DNA from: CAYJLW01 sp964370965
GTDB taxonomy: Bacteria > Actinomycetota > Acidimicrobiia > UBA2766
Direction: 5' to 3'
Length of the DNA: 14,771 nt
Assembly: GCA_964370965.1 (NCBI GenBank)
Contig: CAYJLW010000090.1
Location: 1 to 14,771 of the forward strand
Below the pieces are notes generated by a model, which was not told the DNA's origin, made no database searches, and was given only the letters and a program-made list of their open reading frames with translations. Position 1 is the stretch's first letter, and each line of letters starts with the position of its first letter. The position numbers were made by a program, and so were the translations under genes. Below are positions 7,589 to 14,694 of this stretch, piece by piece.

Positions 7589-8467
7589 TCAGTCCGGCGA
7601 CGGCTCCCCCGTCGGCGTCTGCGTGGGCGGTTGTGTCGCAGGGGTCGTGGGCTGCGGGGTCGGCGAGGGCGTCGGGGTCGGGGTGCGCCGTTTCGTGGTG
7701 CCGCCTCCGCTGGACTCCCGCGTGGGCGTGGGCGAGGGGGTCGGCGTGGGGGTCGGTGTGGTCGTCGTCGTCGTGGTCCCGGGCGGGGCGTAGGGCGGCA
7801 GGAGCGGGTTCCCGCACTTGCAGCGGGTGACGGGGACCTCCTCACCCGGGGAGGGGCTGGGCGACGGGGACGGGCTGGGCGAGGGCGTCGGGGACGGGCT
7901 CTCTTCGGGCGTCTCCGACGGCGAGGGCGAGGGGGAATCCGGAGGCACGTAGACGCCGTCTCCGTCGGGATGCCCCGCGATGTGGTGGCCCATGAGCACA
8001 GCGGTCCCGGCCTTCAGGACGGACGGCCGGGCATAGGCGACGCCGCCCCGGAGGCCGTGGTTGGTGACCGGCGTGTCGATGTTGAGCACCTCGGGCTGGA
8101 GGCTCTCCACGTATGCGACGACCTGTTCCTGGGGGACGCCGAGCACCGCTGACCATTCCCGGAGGGCGTCGGGACGGGACTGGAGCTCGCGGAGGAACTT
8201 CGCCTTGTCACAGACGCTGCCCCCGTCCGTCGCAAAGGGCGGCGTGAAGGCGTCCGGTCCCACGCTGTCGGCGGACTCCACCACGAAGCCGTCGGCGTTG
8301 ACGGACATGCCGTCGACGGTGGAGGACCCCTCGCCGAAGTACAGGACGCCCATCACGAGCGAGGCGAGGATGCCCACGGCCCCCACGAGGAGGCCGACCA
8401 CGGCGAACGTGCGCCCGGCGCCGCCCGCGGCCTCGCCACCGCCCAGCGTGTGCTTGCCCTTGGCCAT
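7589..8467 (-). CDS. membrane-anchored DUF6777-like protein with Ser/Pro-rich insertion and tail
   Basis: 292 residues. A short cytoplasmic Gly-rich N-terminus is followed by one membrane helix (about 20-43), with the rest predicted outside the cell. The extracellular domain (about 55-225) has Cys86 in GSVCDKAKFLRELQ, then EWSAVLGV, then IDTPVTNHGLRGGVAYA, KAGTAVL and finally CKCGNPLLPPY. From memory of the family, this series matches actinobacterial DUF6777 proteins, whose role is unknown. Oddly, between KAGTAVL and CKCGNPL lies an insertion of about 50 residues, much of it Ser-Pro/Thr-Pro repeats (177-208). After 225 comes a second Thr/Pro/Ser-rich tail to the end. These look like cell-wall-spanning linkers. 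Start ATG 8465-8467 follows GGGAGG with a four-base spacer. It is first in the minus-strand group and divergent from the GH1 gene. Confidence 0.8.
   Translation of the reverse strand: MAKGKHTLGGGEAAGGAGRTFAVVGLLVGAVGILASLVMGVLYFGEGSSTVDGMSVNADGFVVESADSVGPDAFTPPFATDGGSVCDKAKFLRELQSRPDALREWSAVLGVPQEQVVAYVESLQPEVLNIDTPVTNHGLRGGVAYARPSVLKAGTAVLMGHHIAGHPDGDGVYVPPDSPSPSPSETPEESPSPTPSPSPSPSPSPSPGEEVPVTRCKCGNPLLPPYAPPGTTTTTTTPTPTPTPSPTPTRESSGGGTTKRRTPTPTPSPTPQPTTPATQPPTQTPTGEPSPD
7592..7939 (-). repeat. low-complexity Ser/Thr/Pro-coding DNA
   Basis: Two blocks of simple Ser-Pro/Thr-Pro codon repeats within the DUF6777-like gene: 7844-7939 (residues 177-208) and 7592-7777 (residues 231-292). They are separated by the conserved CKCGNPLLPPY stretch. 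On the plus strand they read as gggcgtcg/gggcgagg-type repeats. Slippage here could change linker length between strains. Confidence 0.7.
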
Positions 8468-8525
8468 GATGCCTCCCGGTGCGCCCGTCGGGTTCCTCCG
8501 GGCGGTCCCAAGCTACGGCGGGACG

Positions 8526-8556
8526 TTCGGGTCGCCAAGGGGCCGAAAGACCCGAA
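8526..8556. promoter_or_regulatory. inverted repeat in the divergent intergenic region, candidate operator
   Basis: A perfect 8-bp inverted repeat, ttcgggtc (8526-8533) and gacccgaa (8549-8556), separated by 15 bases. It sits near the middle of the 158-bp region between the divergent DUF6777-like and GH1 starts, about 60-70 bases from each, a natural place for a shared operator. GH1 genes are often controlled by LacI-type repressors, whose sites are usually more compact palindromes, so the regulator is unknown. Confidence 0.3.
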
Positions 8557-8589
8557 GCCCGCAATCCGCACGATGGCGCGGCGCACCGC

Positions 8590-8618
8590 TTGCGGCCGCC
8601 GCCGGCTCCGGCTAGCAC
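8590..8618 (+). promoter_or_regulatory. possible promoter for a leaderless GH1 transcript
   Basis: TTGCGG (8590-8595) and TAGCAC (8613-8618) are separated by 17 bases, and the second box ends seven bases before ATG 8626. That would place transcription start at or next to the start codon. The gene has no Shine-Dalgarno, which fits leaderless translation. The boxes match the consensus only in part (three of six bases each), so this is tentative. Confidence 0.2.
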
Positions 8619-8625
8619 GTCCCCC

Positions 8626-9909
8626 ATGCGCGTGACCTTTCCGGACGGATTCATCTGGGGTACGGCGGCATCCGCCCACCAGGCCGAGGGCGGCCACACG
8701 GCGGACGACTGGTGGGACTTCGAGCACGAGCCCGGACGCATCGCCGACGGGCAGGCCTCGACGGGCAACGGGTTCGCACAACACTACGCCGAGGACTTCG
8801 CCGCCTTCGCCGCCCTCGGCCTCCCCCACCATCGCCTCTCCGTGGACTGGGCACGTGTGGAACCGACGGAAGGCCGCATCGACCCCGTGGGCCTCGACCA
8901 CTACCGCCGGGTGGTGGACGCCGCCCTCGCGGCCGGGGCGGAACCCTGGGTGAACCTGCACCACTTCGTGAACCCCCGCTGGTTCGCGGCCAAGGGGGCG
9001 TTCCTGCGCGAGGAGAACCTCGACCACTGGCGCCGCTACGTGGAGACCGTCGCCACCGCCCTCGTCCCGAGGGGCGTCCGCCACTGGCACACGATGAACG
9101 AGCCCCTCGCCTACAGCGGGGCCTCGTACCTCGGCGCCATGTTCCCGCCCTGTCACAGCGACATGGGCGAGTTCCGCGCCGTGACCACGAACCTGTTCCG
9201 GGCCCACGCCGTGGGCTACGCGGCCCTGAAGGAGGCAGGCGCGGAGACGGTCGCCACGATCCATGCTCTCACCGAAGCCGTGCCCCTCGACCCGGACGAC
9301 CCGGCCGACGCGGGCCTCGCCGACCTCGTGGACACGGTCCAGAACCGTCTCCCGATCGAGGCGCACACGACAGGCGTGCTCCCTTGGCCAGACGCCCCCG
9401 TGGAGATCCCCGGTCTCGCCGGCTCCGCCGACCTCTTCGGTGCCAACTGGTACCACGCCGTGAGCGTCGACTCCCGGCGACCCTTCGAGTACGCGTCGTA
9501 CGTGCCCCCGGGAGAGGGGCGGCGGACGCAGCTGGGCAACGCCCCCTGGGCGGAGGGCCTCTACCGCGTCCTCCTGCGCCTCCGCGACGCCGACGTGGGG
9601 GTGCCCCTGCTGGTCGCCGAGAACGGCATCGGCACCGACGACGACGCCTGGCGGATCGAGTTCCTCGCCGCCCACCTGCAGGCCGTCGGTCTCGCCGTCG
9701 CCGCCGGGGCCGACGTCCGGGGCTACTTCCACTGGACGTCGGTGGACAACTTCGAGTGGGTGCACGGCTACACCGCCCGGTTCGGCCTCGTCGGCTTCGA
9801 CCCTGCGACAGGCGAGCGCCACCCGAAGCCCTCGGCCGCCTGGCTGGGTGGCGTCGCCCGCGCCGGGGCTCTCGTCGTGGACGAGGCGGGCGGCCCCCGG
9901 GCGGGATGA
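8626..9909 (+). CDS. GH1 family beta-glycosidase (beta-glucosidase type)
   Basis: Hydrolyses terminal beta-linked glucose or galactose from oligosaccharides or glycosides by a retaining mechanism. The 427-residue single (beta/alpha)8 domain, somewhat short for GH1 (usually about 440-480), starts with the family signature FPDGFIWGTAASAHQAEG. Catalytic residues are intact: acid/base Glu159 in TMNEP and nucleophile Glu332 in AENG. Sugar-binding positions are also present: Gln19, His112 (LHHF), Asn158, Tyr276 (NWY), Trp370, and Glu377-Trp378 in DNFEW. No signal peptide is seen, so it is cytoplasmic and should act on imported glycosides. No sugar transporter or LacI regulator lies beside it. I chose ATG 8626 because homology begins there; the frame stays open upstream only as GC-rich, Arg/Pro-rich sequence. 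The stop at 9909 is 91 bases before the ATG chosen for the REC-GGDEF gene on the same strand. Confidence 0.93.
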   Translation: MRVTFPDGFIWGTAASAHQAEGGHTADDWWDFEHEPGRIADGQASTGNGFAQHYAEDFAAFAALGLPHHRLSVDWARVEPTEGRIDPVGLDHYRRVVDAALAAGAEPWVNLHHFVNPRWFAAKGAFLREENLDHWRRYVETVATALVPRGVRHWHTMNEPLAYSGASYLGAMFPPCHSDMGEFRAVTTNLFRAHAVGYAALKEAGAETVATIHALTEAVPLDPDDPADAGLADLVDTVQNRLPIEAHTTGVLPWPDAPVEIPGLAGSADLFGANWYHAVSVDSRRPFEYASYVPPGEGRRTQLGNAPWAEGLYRVLLRLRDADVGVPLLVAENGIGTDDDAWRIEFLAAHLQAVGLAVAAGADVRGYFHWTSVDNFEWVHGYTARFGLVGFDPATGERHPKPSAAWLGGVARAGALVVDEAGGPRAG

Positions 9910-10000
9910 GGCAAAAGTACCCACACGGCTGCTCATGTCCTCCCCGGGCCTGCCGATTCGTGGGGTGACGGCAGACACCCCCGACACCCCCCACATCGCC

Positions 10001-11161
10001 ATGCCCGATCCCAGCACAGAGCCCGTCCAGGACGCCCCGCGGGAACGACGCCGCAGCGACGTCGGAACCCCGACCGTCCCGCCGGAGCAACGCCTCGACG
10101 TCCTCATCGTCGACGACGACCCGGTCATCCGCCGTCTCCTCACCCGCGCCCTGGAACGCACCCGGGCCTGCAGCGTGAGGATGGCAGAGGACGTCGAGAG
10201 CGCCATGACCCTCCTCGAGGAGCGCCCCTGCGAGCTCATGCTCCTCGACTACTACCTCGGAGAAGGCGACGGCCTCGAACTCCTCCGGAGCGTGATCCTG
10301 CGCTGGCCGGGGATCGAGACGGCGTTCGTCACGGGCTCCCGCGATCCGGAGCTCGTGTCAGAGGCGTACAAGCTCGGCGTGGTGGACTACATCCCCAAGG
10401 ACACCCGCCTCGCCCGCAAGACCGTCGACGTCGTGGGGCGGGCGATCTGGCGGCGTTCGCTCCGCCGCGGGGACTCCACAGGCGCGGAGTGGATCGTAGA
10501 GGCGCGCCGCTCGATCCTGCAGACCGTCGAGGAGCTCTTCGGTGAGGCGGGTGACGTCGAGAAGGGCAACGAGGCGCTCGGCCTCATCGACAAGATGATC
10601 TCGCTCCTCGAGCACGACCCGCTCACGGGCCTGTACAACCGGACGGCGATCGCGGCCCGCATCCAAGAGGAGATCACGAAGGGCGACGGCCTCGGCGCCG
10701 ACCTCTGCATCCTCGCTCTCGACCTCGACGGCTTCAAGCAGCTCAACGACACGGCCGGCCACAAGGCGGGGGACGAGGCTCTCATCGCCGTCGCCCACGC
10801 CCTCACGGAACATGTCCGCGTGATCGACTCCGTGGCCCGCATCGGGGGAGACGAGTTCCTCGCGCTGCTGCCGGCCACCCCGCCGCACGAGGGGCACCTC
10901 GTGGCGGGGCGCCTCGTGCAGGGGGTCGTCGATCTCGGCATCCCGGGGCTGGCGATGAGCGCCGGCGTGGCGCCCTGGGTGCCCGGCGACACCGTCCAGG
11001 ACGTCATCCATGCCGCCGACACGGCCCTCTACGACGCGAAGCGCACAGGCAAGGGCCGCGCCGTTCTCAACCGCAGGTCAGACCTTGCCCCCTCGACGCC
11101 GGCAGCCCCCCTCGACCCCACCGAGAAACCGGCCGTCCTGACGCACCGACGCGCCGGCTGA
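10001..11161 (+). CDS. response regulator with GGDEF domain (diguanylate cyclase)
   Basis: Predicted to make c-di-GMP from two GTP when its receiver domain is phosphorylated. Counting from ATG 10001 (386 residues), the REC domain spans about 33-155. It has the acidic triad Asp38-40 (LIVDDDP), phospho-acceptor Asp83 (LLDYYLGEGDG), Thr111 (FVTG) and Lys133 (YIPKD). A helical linker (about 156-205) leads to the GGDEF domain, with DPLTGLYNR (206-214), LDLDGFKQLND and an intact GGDEF at 282-286. RVID at 273-276 lies five residues before GGDEF and matches the RxxD inhibitory site, so product feedback is expected. There is no output DNA-binding or EAL domain. The start is uncertain: ATG 9935 and GTG 9965 are also in frame and none has a clear Shine-Dalgarno. 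No partner histidine kinase is in the window. Confidence 0.92.
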   Translation: MPDPSTEPVQDAPRERRRSDVGTPTVPPEQRLDVLIVDDDPVIRRLLTRALERTRACSVRMAEDVESAMTLLEERPCELMLLDYYLGEGDGLELLRSVILRWPGIETAFVTGSRDPELVSEAYKLGVVDYIPKDTRLARKTVDVVGRAIWRRSLRRGDSTGAEWIVEARRSILQTVEELFGEAGDVEKGNEALGLIDKMISLLEHDPLTGLYNRTAIAARIQEEITKGDGLGADLCILALDLDGFKQLNDTAGHKAGDEALIAVAHALTEHVRVIDSVARIGGDEFLALLPATPPHEGHLVAGRLVQGVVDLGIPGLAMSAGVAPWVPGDTVQDVIHAADTALYDAKRTGKGRAVLNRRSDLAPSTPAAPLDPTEKPAVLTHRRAG

Positions 11162-11168
11162 CGCGAGC

Positions 11169-11212
11169 CGCCCCCCCGGGGCGCCGGCCTGTTGGTGGGT
11201 CCGGATGCGGAC
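11169..11212. terminator. two hairpins between convergent genes
   Basis: In the 79-bp space between the REC-GGDEF stop (11161) and the gltX stop (11241), CGCCCC (11169-11174) pairs with GGGGCG (11178-11183) over a 3-nt loop. GTCCG (11199-11203) pairs with CGGAC (11208-11212) over a 4-nt loop. No T-run follows, but the convergent position supports a bidirectional terminator role. Confidence 0.4.
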
Positions 11213-11240
11213 ACACGGATGTGGCCGCCGACTGCACCCG

Positions 11241-12614
11241 CTACTCCGCGGCACGGCCGAGGCGGACGGCCGCCCGCTCCCGGCCGAGACCGAGGAGCAG
11301 GTACTGCACGGGCGGGGTCACCTTGAACCCGGGGGCGAGGGCGGCGCGCACCGCCGAAAGACGCTCCTTGCGGTCCTCCGCGTAGGGGGCGAAGGCGGCG
11401 TTCACGGCAGCCTCGAGACCGCCCGCGTCCCACGGGTCCACGGCCAAGAGGGCGTTGGCGATCTCATCCGGGACGAGCGCCGGATCCCGCCCCGGGACGT
11501 CGGCCACACCCAGGAACCCCAGGAGGGCGCCGGCCTCGTTGTAGGAACCGATACGGCTGCGGAGCCCGGGAAGGAGTCCCTGGACGACGGCGTCCATGAG
11601 GCCGGGCACCCCCGCACGGGCCACGGTCTCGGCCCTGAGATCCGTCTCCGGCTCTCGCTCGGCCAGCCAGCGGCGTGCGACGGAACGGAGCTTCTTCGGG
11701 TCGAAGCGCGGGGAGGTCGCCTTGAGGGCGGCGAGGTCGAACCTCGCGGCGAGCTCCGCAAGGGTGGGGAGGTCGTCGCGATCGGGGAACCCCAGGTTGG
11801 TGAGGTAGGCGACGACGGCCCCGGGCGGGATCCCCTCCTCGTCGAGGAGGTGCGCGACGGAGAGGTCCCCTGAGCGTTTCGAGAGCTTGTGGCCGTCGGG
11901 GCCGACGAGGAGGGGGACATGGGCGAACTCGGGCAGAGGAGCGCCCAGCGCCTCGAAGACGAGCACGTGCACGGGCAGGTAGTTCAGCCAGTCCGCGCCC
12001 CGCACGACCGTCGTGATCCCCATCGCGGCGTCGTCGACGCAGGAGGCGAGGTGGTACGTGGGCCGGCCGTCGGAACGCAGGAGCGCGACCTCGCCCACGT
12101 CCTCCCCGGCGACTTCGATCTCGCCGAAGACGCGGTCGTTCACCTTCACCCGGCGGTCGTCCGGGACACGGAGGCGGAGAACGGGCTCGATCCCCACGAC
12201 GGGATCGGCCGCACCCCGGTACGCGGCCTGCGCAGTCTTCCCGTTCTTGCCCCGTTCCCGCTTGTGCACCTCGACGTCGGCTATGGGCGGGGTGTAGTCC
12301 CAGTAGGCGTGCCCCGAGACGACGAGGGCGTTGGCAGCCTCCCGGTGCGCGACGGCCCGCTCGGACGTGACGTAGGGCGCGCAGGGACCGTCCACGTCCC
12401 AGCCCTCGTCCCAGTCGACACCGAGACGGGCGAGGACGGACGTGAGGTCCCGGGGCGTGACGGTCTCTCGGCTGGGGTCGGTGTCGTCGAGACGCAGGAC
12501 GAAGCGGCCGCCCCGCGACCGCACGTCCAGCCAGGCCAACAGGGCGGTGCGGGCGTTTCCGACCGTCTGATGGCCGGTGGGCGAAGGGGCGTAGCGCCCC
12601 CTGACTTGAGTCAT
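11241..12614 (-). CDS. gltX: glutamyl-tRNA synthetase (class I), variant HIGH motif
   Basis: Attaches glutamate to tRNA(Glu), possibly also tRNA(Gln), for translation in the cytoplasm. The 457 residues have the catalytic Rossmann domain first: APSPTG (9-14), then TVGN (17-20) where the HIGH signature should be. Next come RLDDTD (41-46), PTYHLASCVDD...GITTVVRGAD (185-207) and the KMSKS equivalent KLSKR (243-247). The remaining roughly 200 residues form the helical anticodon-binding part, so this is not the shorter GluQ-RS. The Cys pairs of zinc-binding homologues are absent. The first HIGH histidine is replaced by Thr, giving a motif like TIGN of tryptophanyl-tRNA synthetase. The LRLDDTD and KLSKRSGDLSV variants recall second GluRS copies in some proteobacteria. 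ATG 12612-12614 follows AGGAGG nine bases upstream. It lies 62 bases after the IlvG-like gene and is probably co-transcribed. Confidence 0.9.
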   Translation of the reverse strand: MTQVRGRYAPSPTGHQTVGNARTALLAWLDVRSRGGRFVLRLDDTDPSRETVTPRDLTSVLARLGVDWDEGWDVDGPCAPYVTSERAVAHREAANALVVSGHAYWDYTPPIADVEVHKRERGKNGKTAQAAYRGAADPVVGIEPVLRLRVPDDRRVKVNDRVFGEIEVAGEDVGEVALLRSDGRPTYHLASCVDDAAMGITTVVRGADWLNYLPVHVLVFEALGAPLPEFAHVPLLVGPDGHKLSKRSGDLSVAHLLDEEGIPPGAVVAYLTNLGFPDRDDLPTLAELAARFDLAALKATSPRFDPKKLRSVARRWLAEREPETDLRAETVARAGVPGLMDAVVQGLLPGLRSRIGSYNEAGALLGFLGVADVPGRDPALVPDEIANALLAVDPWDAGGLEAAVNAAFAPYAEDRKERLSAVRAALAPGFKVTPPVQYLLLGLGRERAAVRLGRAAE

Positions 12615-12653
12615 GCCGGGAGTCCTCCTGTGGGCATCGGCACTCAGTATGGC

Positions 12654-12670
12654 GGGGAAGGGCGTTCCCC
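12654..12670 (-). terminator. short hairpin after the IlvG-like gene
   Basis: GGGGAA (12654-12659) and TTCCCC (12665-12670) form a perfect six-pair stem over a 5-nt loop, seven bases past the IlvG-like stop codon and 40 bases before the gltX start. No U-tract follows. It could attenuate read-through into gltX or simply mark the gene boundary. Confidence 0.3.
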
Positions 12671-12676
12671 CCCGGA

Positions 12677-14299
12677 TCACGCCAGGTTCGACGAGCGGGG
12701 GTAGGCGTCCGCGGGGTCGGTGAGGACGTTGACCATCGCGGGCACGTCGGCTTCCAGCGCCCGTGCGATCGCCGGACCGATCTCCTCAGCCCTGGTGACG
12801 ACTTGGCCGAAGCCGCCGAGGGCCTCCACGACCTTGTCGTAGCGGCACCCCGGCTGCAGATCGGCGGCGACGTCGTAGCCGTACAGCGCCTGCATGGGGT
12901 GCTTCTCCAGGCCCCAGATGCCGTTGTTGCCGCAGATCGCCACCACGGGGAGGTCGTGGCGTACCAGGGTGTCGAAGTCGAGGCCGGAGAAGCCGAAGGC
13001 GCCGTCGCCGCAGAGGAGGAACACCTGCTTGTCCGGGTGGGCGACACGGGCGGCGACGGCGTAGCCGAGGCCGGTGCCCAGGCATCCGTACGGGCCGGGG
13101 TCCATCCAGTGGCCGGGCAGGTACGAGTCCACGAACTTGCCGGCGTAGCTCACGAAGTCGCCGCCGTCGCCGATGACGATCGCGTCCCGGTCGAGGATGC
13201 GCCGGAGTTCGCCGTAGACGCGGGCGGGATGGATCGGGTCGGCGGCGGACGTGAGCGTGGCCTCGTCCGCCTCCCTCCGGCGGGTCTCGTCCGCAGTGAG
13301 GCGCTCCACCCACGACGATGTGTCCGGTGGCCCGCCCGCCCGGGCGAGCGCCTCGCAGAGCGCGTCGAAGATCCCCCCGAGGTCCCCACCGACGGACGCG
13401 GCGAGCTCGGCGTGGCCGGCGACGCGGTCGGGACGATCGACGATGTGGACGACCCGGGCCTCGCCGAAGCGGCCGAAGCCGAGTCGGAAGTCCAGCGGGG
13501 TGCCCGCCACGAGGACGAGGTCGGCCTCCTTGAGGCCGATGCCGCGGGAGCGCGAGAAGGCGAGCGCGTGGTCGGCAGGGAGAAGGCCGCGGCCGAGCCC
13601 GTTCATGAACACGGGCATGCCGGCCATCTCCGCGAAGCGGCGCATCGCGTCCCAGGCGCCGTCCCAGTAGACGTCGGTGCCGACGACGAGCGTGGGTGCC
13701 GCCGCTCCGGCGACGAGACGGGCGACGGCGGCGACGGCGTCCGGGTCGGCCTCCGCTCCGCGCTGGATCGCGGGGGCGGCGTCTTCGCTCGGAGCCGCGT
13801 GCGAGAAGAGGACGTCCATGGGGAAGTCGAGGAAGGCGGGGCCCCGGTGGGGGGTCGTGGCGGCGGCCACGGTGGCGTCGATCTCGACCGGGACGGTGTC
13901 CACGCTCGTCGCCGTGGCGGCCCGGTTCGTGATCGGTGCCATCAAGGGCACGTGGTCGAACTCCTGGAGGCTCCCGGCACCCCAGCGCGCCTGGGGCGCC
14001 CGCCCCCCGAGGACGACCACAGGGGAACCGTTGAAGTGCGCCGTGGTCACGGCGCTCACGCCGTTGGTGACTCCGGGACCGGCGGTGAGGGCCGCCACTC
14101 CCGGTCGCCGGGTGAGCTTCGCGAGTCCCTCTGCGGCGAACGTCGCCGTCTGCTCGTGGCGGGTGTCGACGATGCGCATCCCCGCCTTCACGCAGCCGTC
14201 GTACACGGGGAAGAGGTGGCCGCCCGACAAGGTGAAGAGGACGTCGACCCCGTGGCTCTGCAACCGGCGGACGGCGAGTTCCCCTCCACTGACTTCCAC
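12677..14299 (-). CDS. IlvG-like thiamine diphosphate-dependent enzyme (acetolactate synthase family)
   Basis: A 540-residue protein with the three domains of the POX/AHAS family. The Pyr domain (about 1-165) has activator Glu49 in RHEQTATFAAEG. The central domain is about 185-320. The PP domain (about 355-530) has the ThDP/Mg motif GDGAFGFSG (431-439) ending in NN (458-459). The N-terminal stretch (FTLSGGHLFPVYDGC, AALTAGPGVTNG, WGAGSLQEFDHVP) closely resembles mycobacterial IlvG. The usual acetolactate synthase motif after NN (GMV[RK]QWQ) is absent and reads GIWGLEKHPMQ, so the substrate may not be pyruvate; a 2-hydroxyacyl-CoA lyase-like activity is an alternative. No small regulatory subunit gene is adjacent. 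I chose GTG 14297-14299 because GGAGGG precedes it by six bases and homology begins there; the frame stays open further upstream without coding character. Confidence 0.88.
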   Translation of the reverse strand: MEVSGGELAVRRLQSHGVDVLFTLSGGHLFPVYDGCVKAGMRIVDTRHEQTATFAAEGLAKLTRRPGVAALTAGPGVTNGVSAVTTAHFNGSPVVVLGGRAPQARWGAGSLQEFDHVPLMAPITNRAATATSVDTVPVEIDATVAAATTPHRGPAFLDFPMDVLFSHAAPSEDAAPAIQRGAEADPDAVAAVARLVAGAAAPTLVVGTDVYWDGAWDAMRRFAEMAGMPVFMNGLGRGLLPADHALAFSRSRGIGLKEADLVLVAGTPLDFRLGFGRFGEARVVHIVDRPDRVAGHAELAASVGGDLGGIFDALCEALARAGGPPDTSSWVERLTADETRRREADEATLTSAADPIHPARVYGELRRILDRDAIVIGDGGDFVSYAGKFVDSYLPGHWMDPGPYGCLGTGLGYAVAARVAHPDKQVFLLCGDGAFGFSGLDFDTLVRHDLPVVAICGNNGIWGLEKHPMQALYGYDVAADLQPGCRYDKVVEALGGFGQVVTRAEEIGPAIARALEADVPAMVNVLTDPADAYPRSSNLA

Positions 14300-14486
14300 G
14301 GCGCTCCCTCCGGTCGTTCCGCTGCCTTCCACGCCGCACCCCGGTTCTCGGGGACCGCGTGCCGTCGGGGGCCCAGGTTCGGCGACGGCGACCCGCGACG
14401 TCGGCCAAGTCTGCCCGAAGATCTCCGGGAGGGACGGACGCGCCCACCGGGAAGGGAACACCCGAAGCGCTCTGGGAGGAGGAGGT

Positions 14487-14529
14487 GTCTCCCCACCGCC
14501 GGGAGGGCGCACCCCGACGGCGGGGAGAC
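14487..14529 (-). promoter_or_regulatory. strong 18-bp stem-loop upstream of the IlvG-like gene
   Basis: Read on the minus strand, the 18 bases from 14529 pair without a bulge with the 18 ending at 14487, around a 7-nt loop (tgcgccc). There are 15 Watson-Crick and three G-U pairs. On the plus strand the G-U pairs become A-C mismatches, so the structure favours minus-strand RNA, that is, the leader of the IlvG-like gene 188 bases downstream. There is no U-tract on either side. It may be an attenuator, a leader element, or the terminator of a gene beyond the right edge. Confidence 0.45.
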
Positions 14530-14589
14530 GGCTTGTCGGCGGCTGTCCGAAAACCCGCCTCCAACAAACACTCGTCGGCCTGAGGCCGA

Positions 14590-14620
14590 TAAGACAGAAG
14601 ATACAGCATCTTCCGTCTAA
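14590..14620. promoter_or_regulatory. AT-rich 31-bp dyad, candidate operator/promoter region
   Basis: The arms taagacagaagat (14590-14602) and atcttccgtctaa (14608-14620) match as inverted repeats at 11 of 13 positions around a 5-nt centre. A second small palindrome, ttccagtggaa, follows at 14622-14632. The stretch 14590-14650 is far richer in A/T than anything else nearby, as expected of a promoter or operator. It lies about 290 bases upstream of the IlvG-like start and could also serve a gene beyond the right edge. I cannot assign clear -35/-10 boxes. Confidence 0.4.
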
Positions 14621-14694
14621 ATTCCAGTGGAACAGGCCGGAAATATGCTGCCCGGAATGCCGGGGCCGCCCGGAGGGGGACGGCGGGGAGCGGA

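Noticed and set aside
8479..8625. Upstream extension of the GH1 gene
   Set aside because: The translation is Ser/Arg/Pro-rich with no homology to GH1, which begins right at MRVTFPDGFIWG. This stretch is better seen as the divergent promoter region.
9848..10000. GTG 9848 start for the REC-GGDEF gene
   Set aside because: It would overlap the end of the GH1 gene by 62 bases and add residues with no similarity to REC proteins.
8353..10239. 628-residue open frame on the minus strand across the GH1 and REC-GGDEF genes
   Set aside because: It spans two well-supported plus-strand genes and an intergenic region, and its sequence is low-complexity Arg/Gly/Val without motifs.
12803..14620. 605-residue open frame on the plus strand across the IlvG-like gene
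   Set aside because: It lies opposite a gene with clear catalytic motifs and a strong Shine-Dalgarno. Its product is Val/Gly/Glu-rich with no domain, as expected of antisense frames in GC-rich coding DNA.
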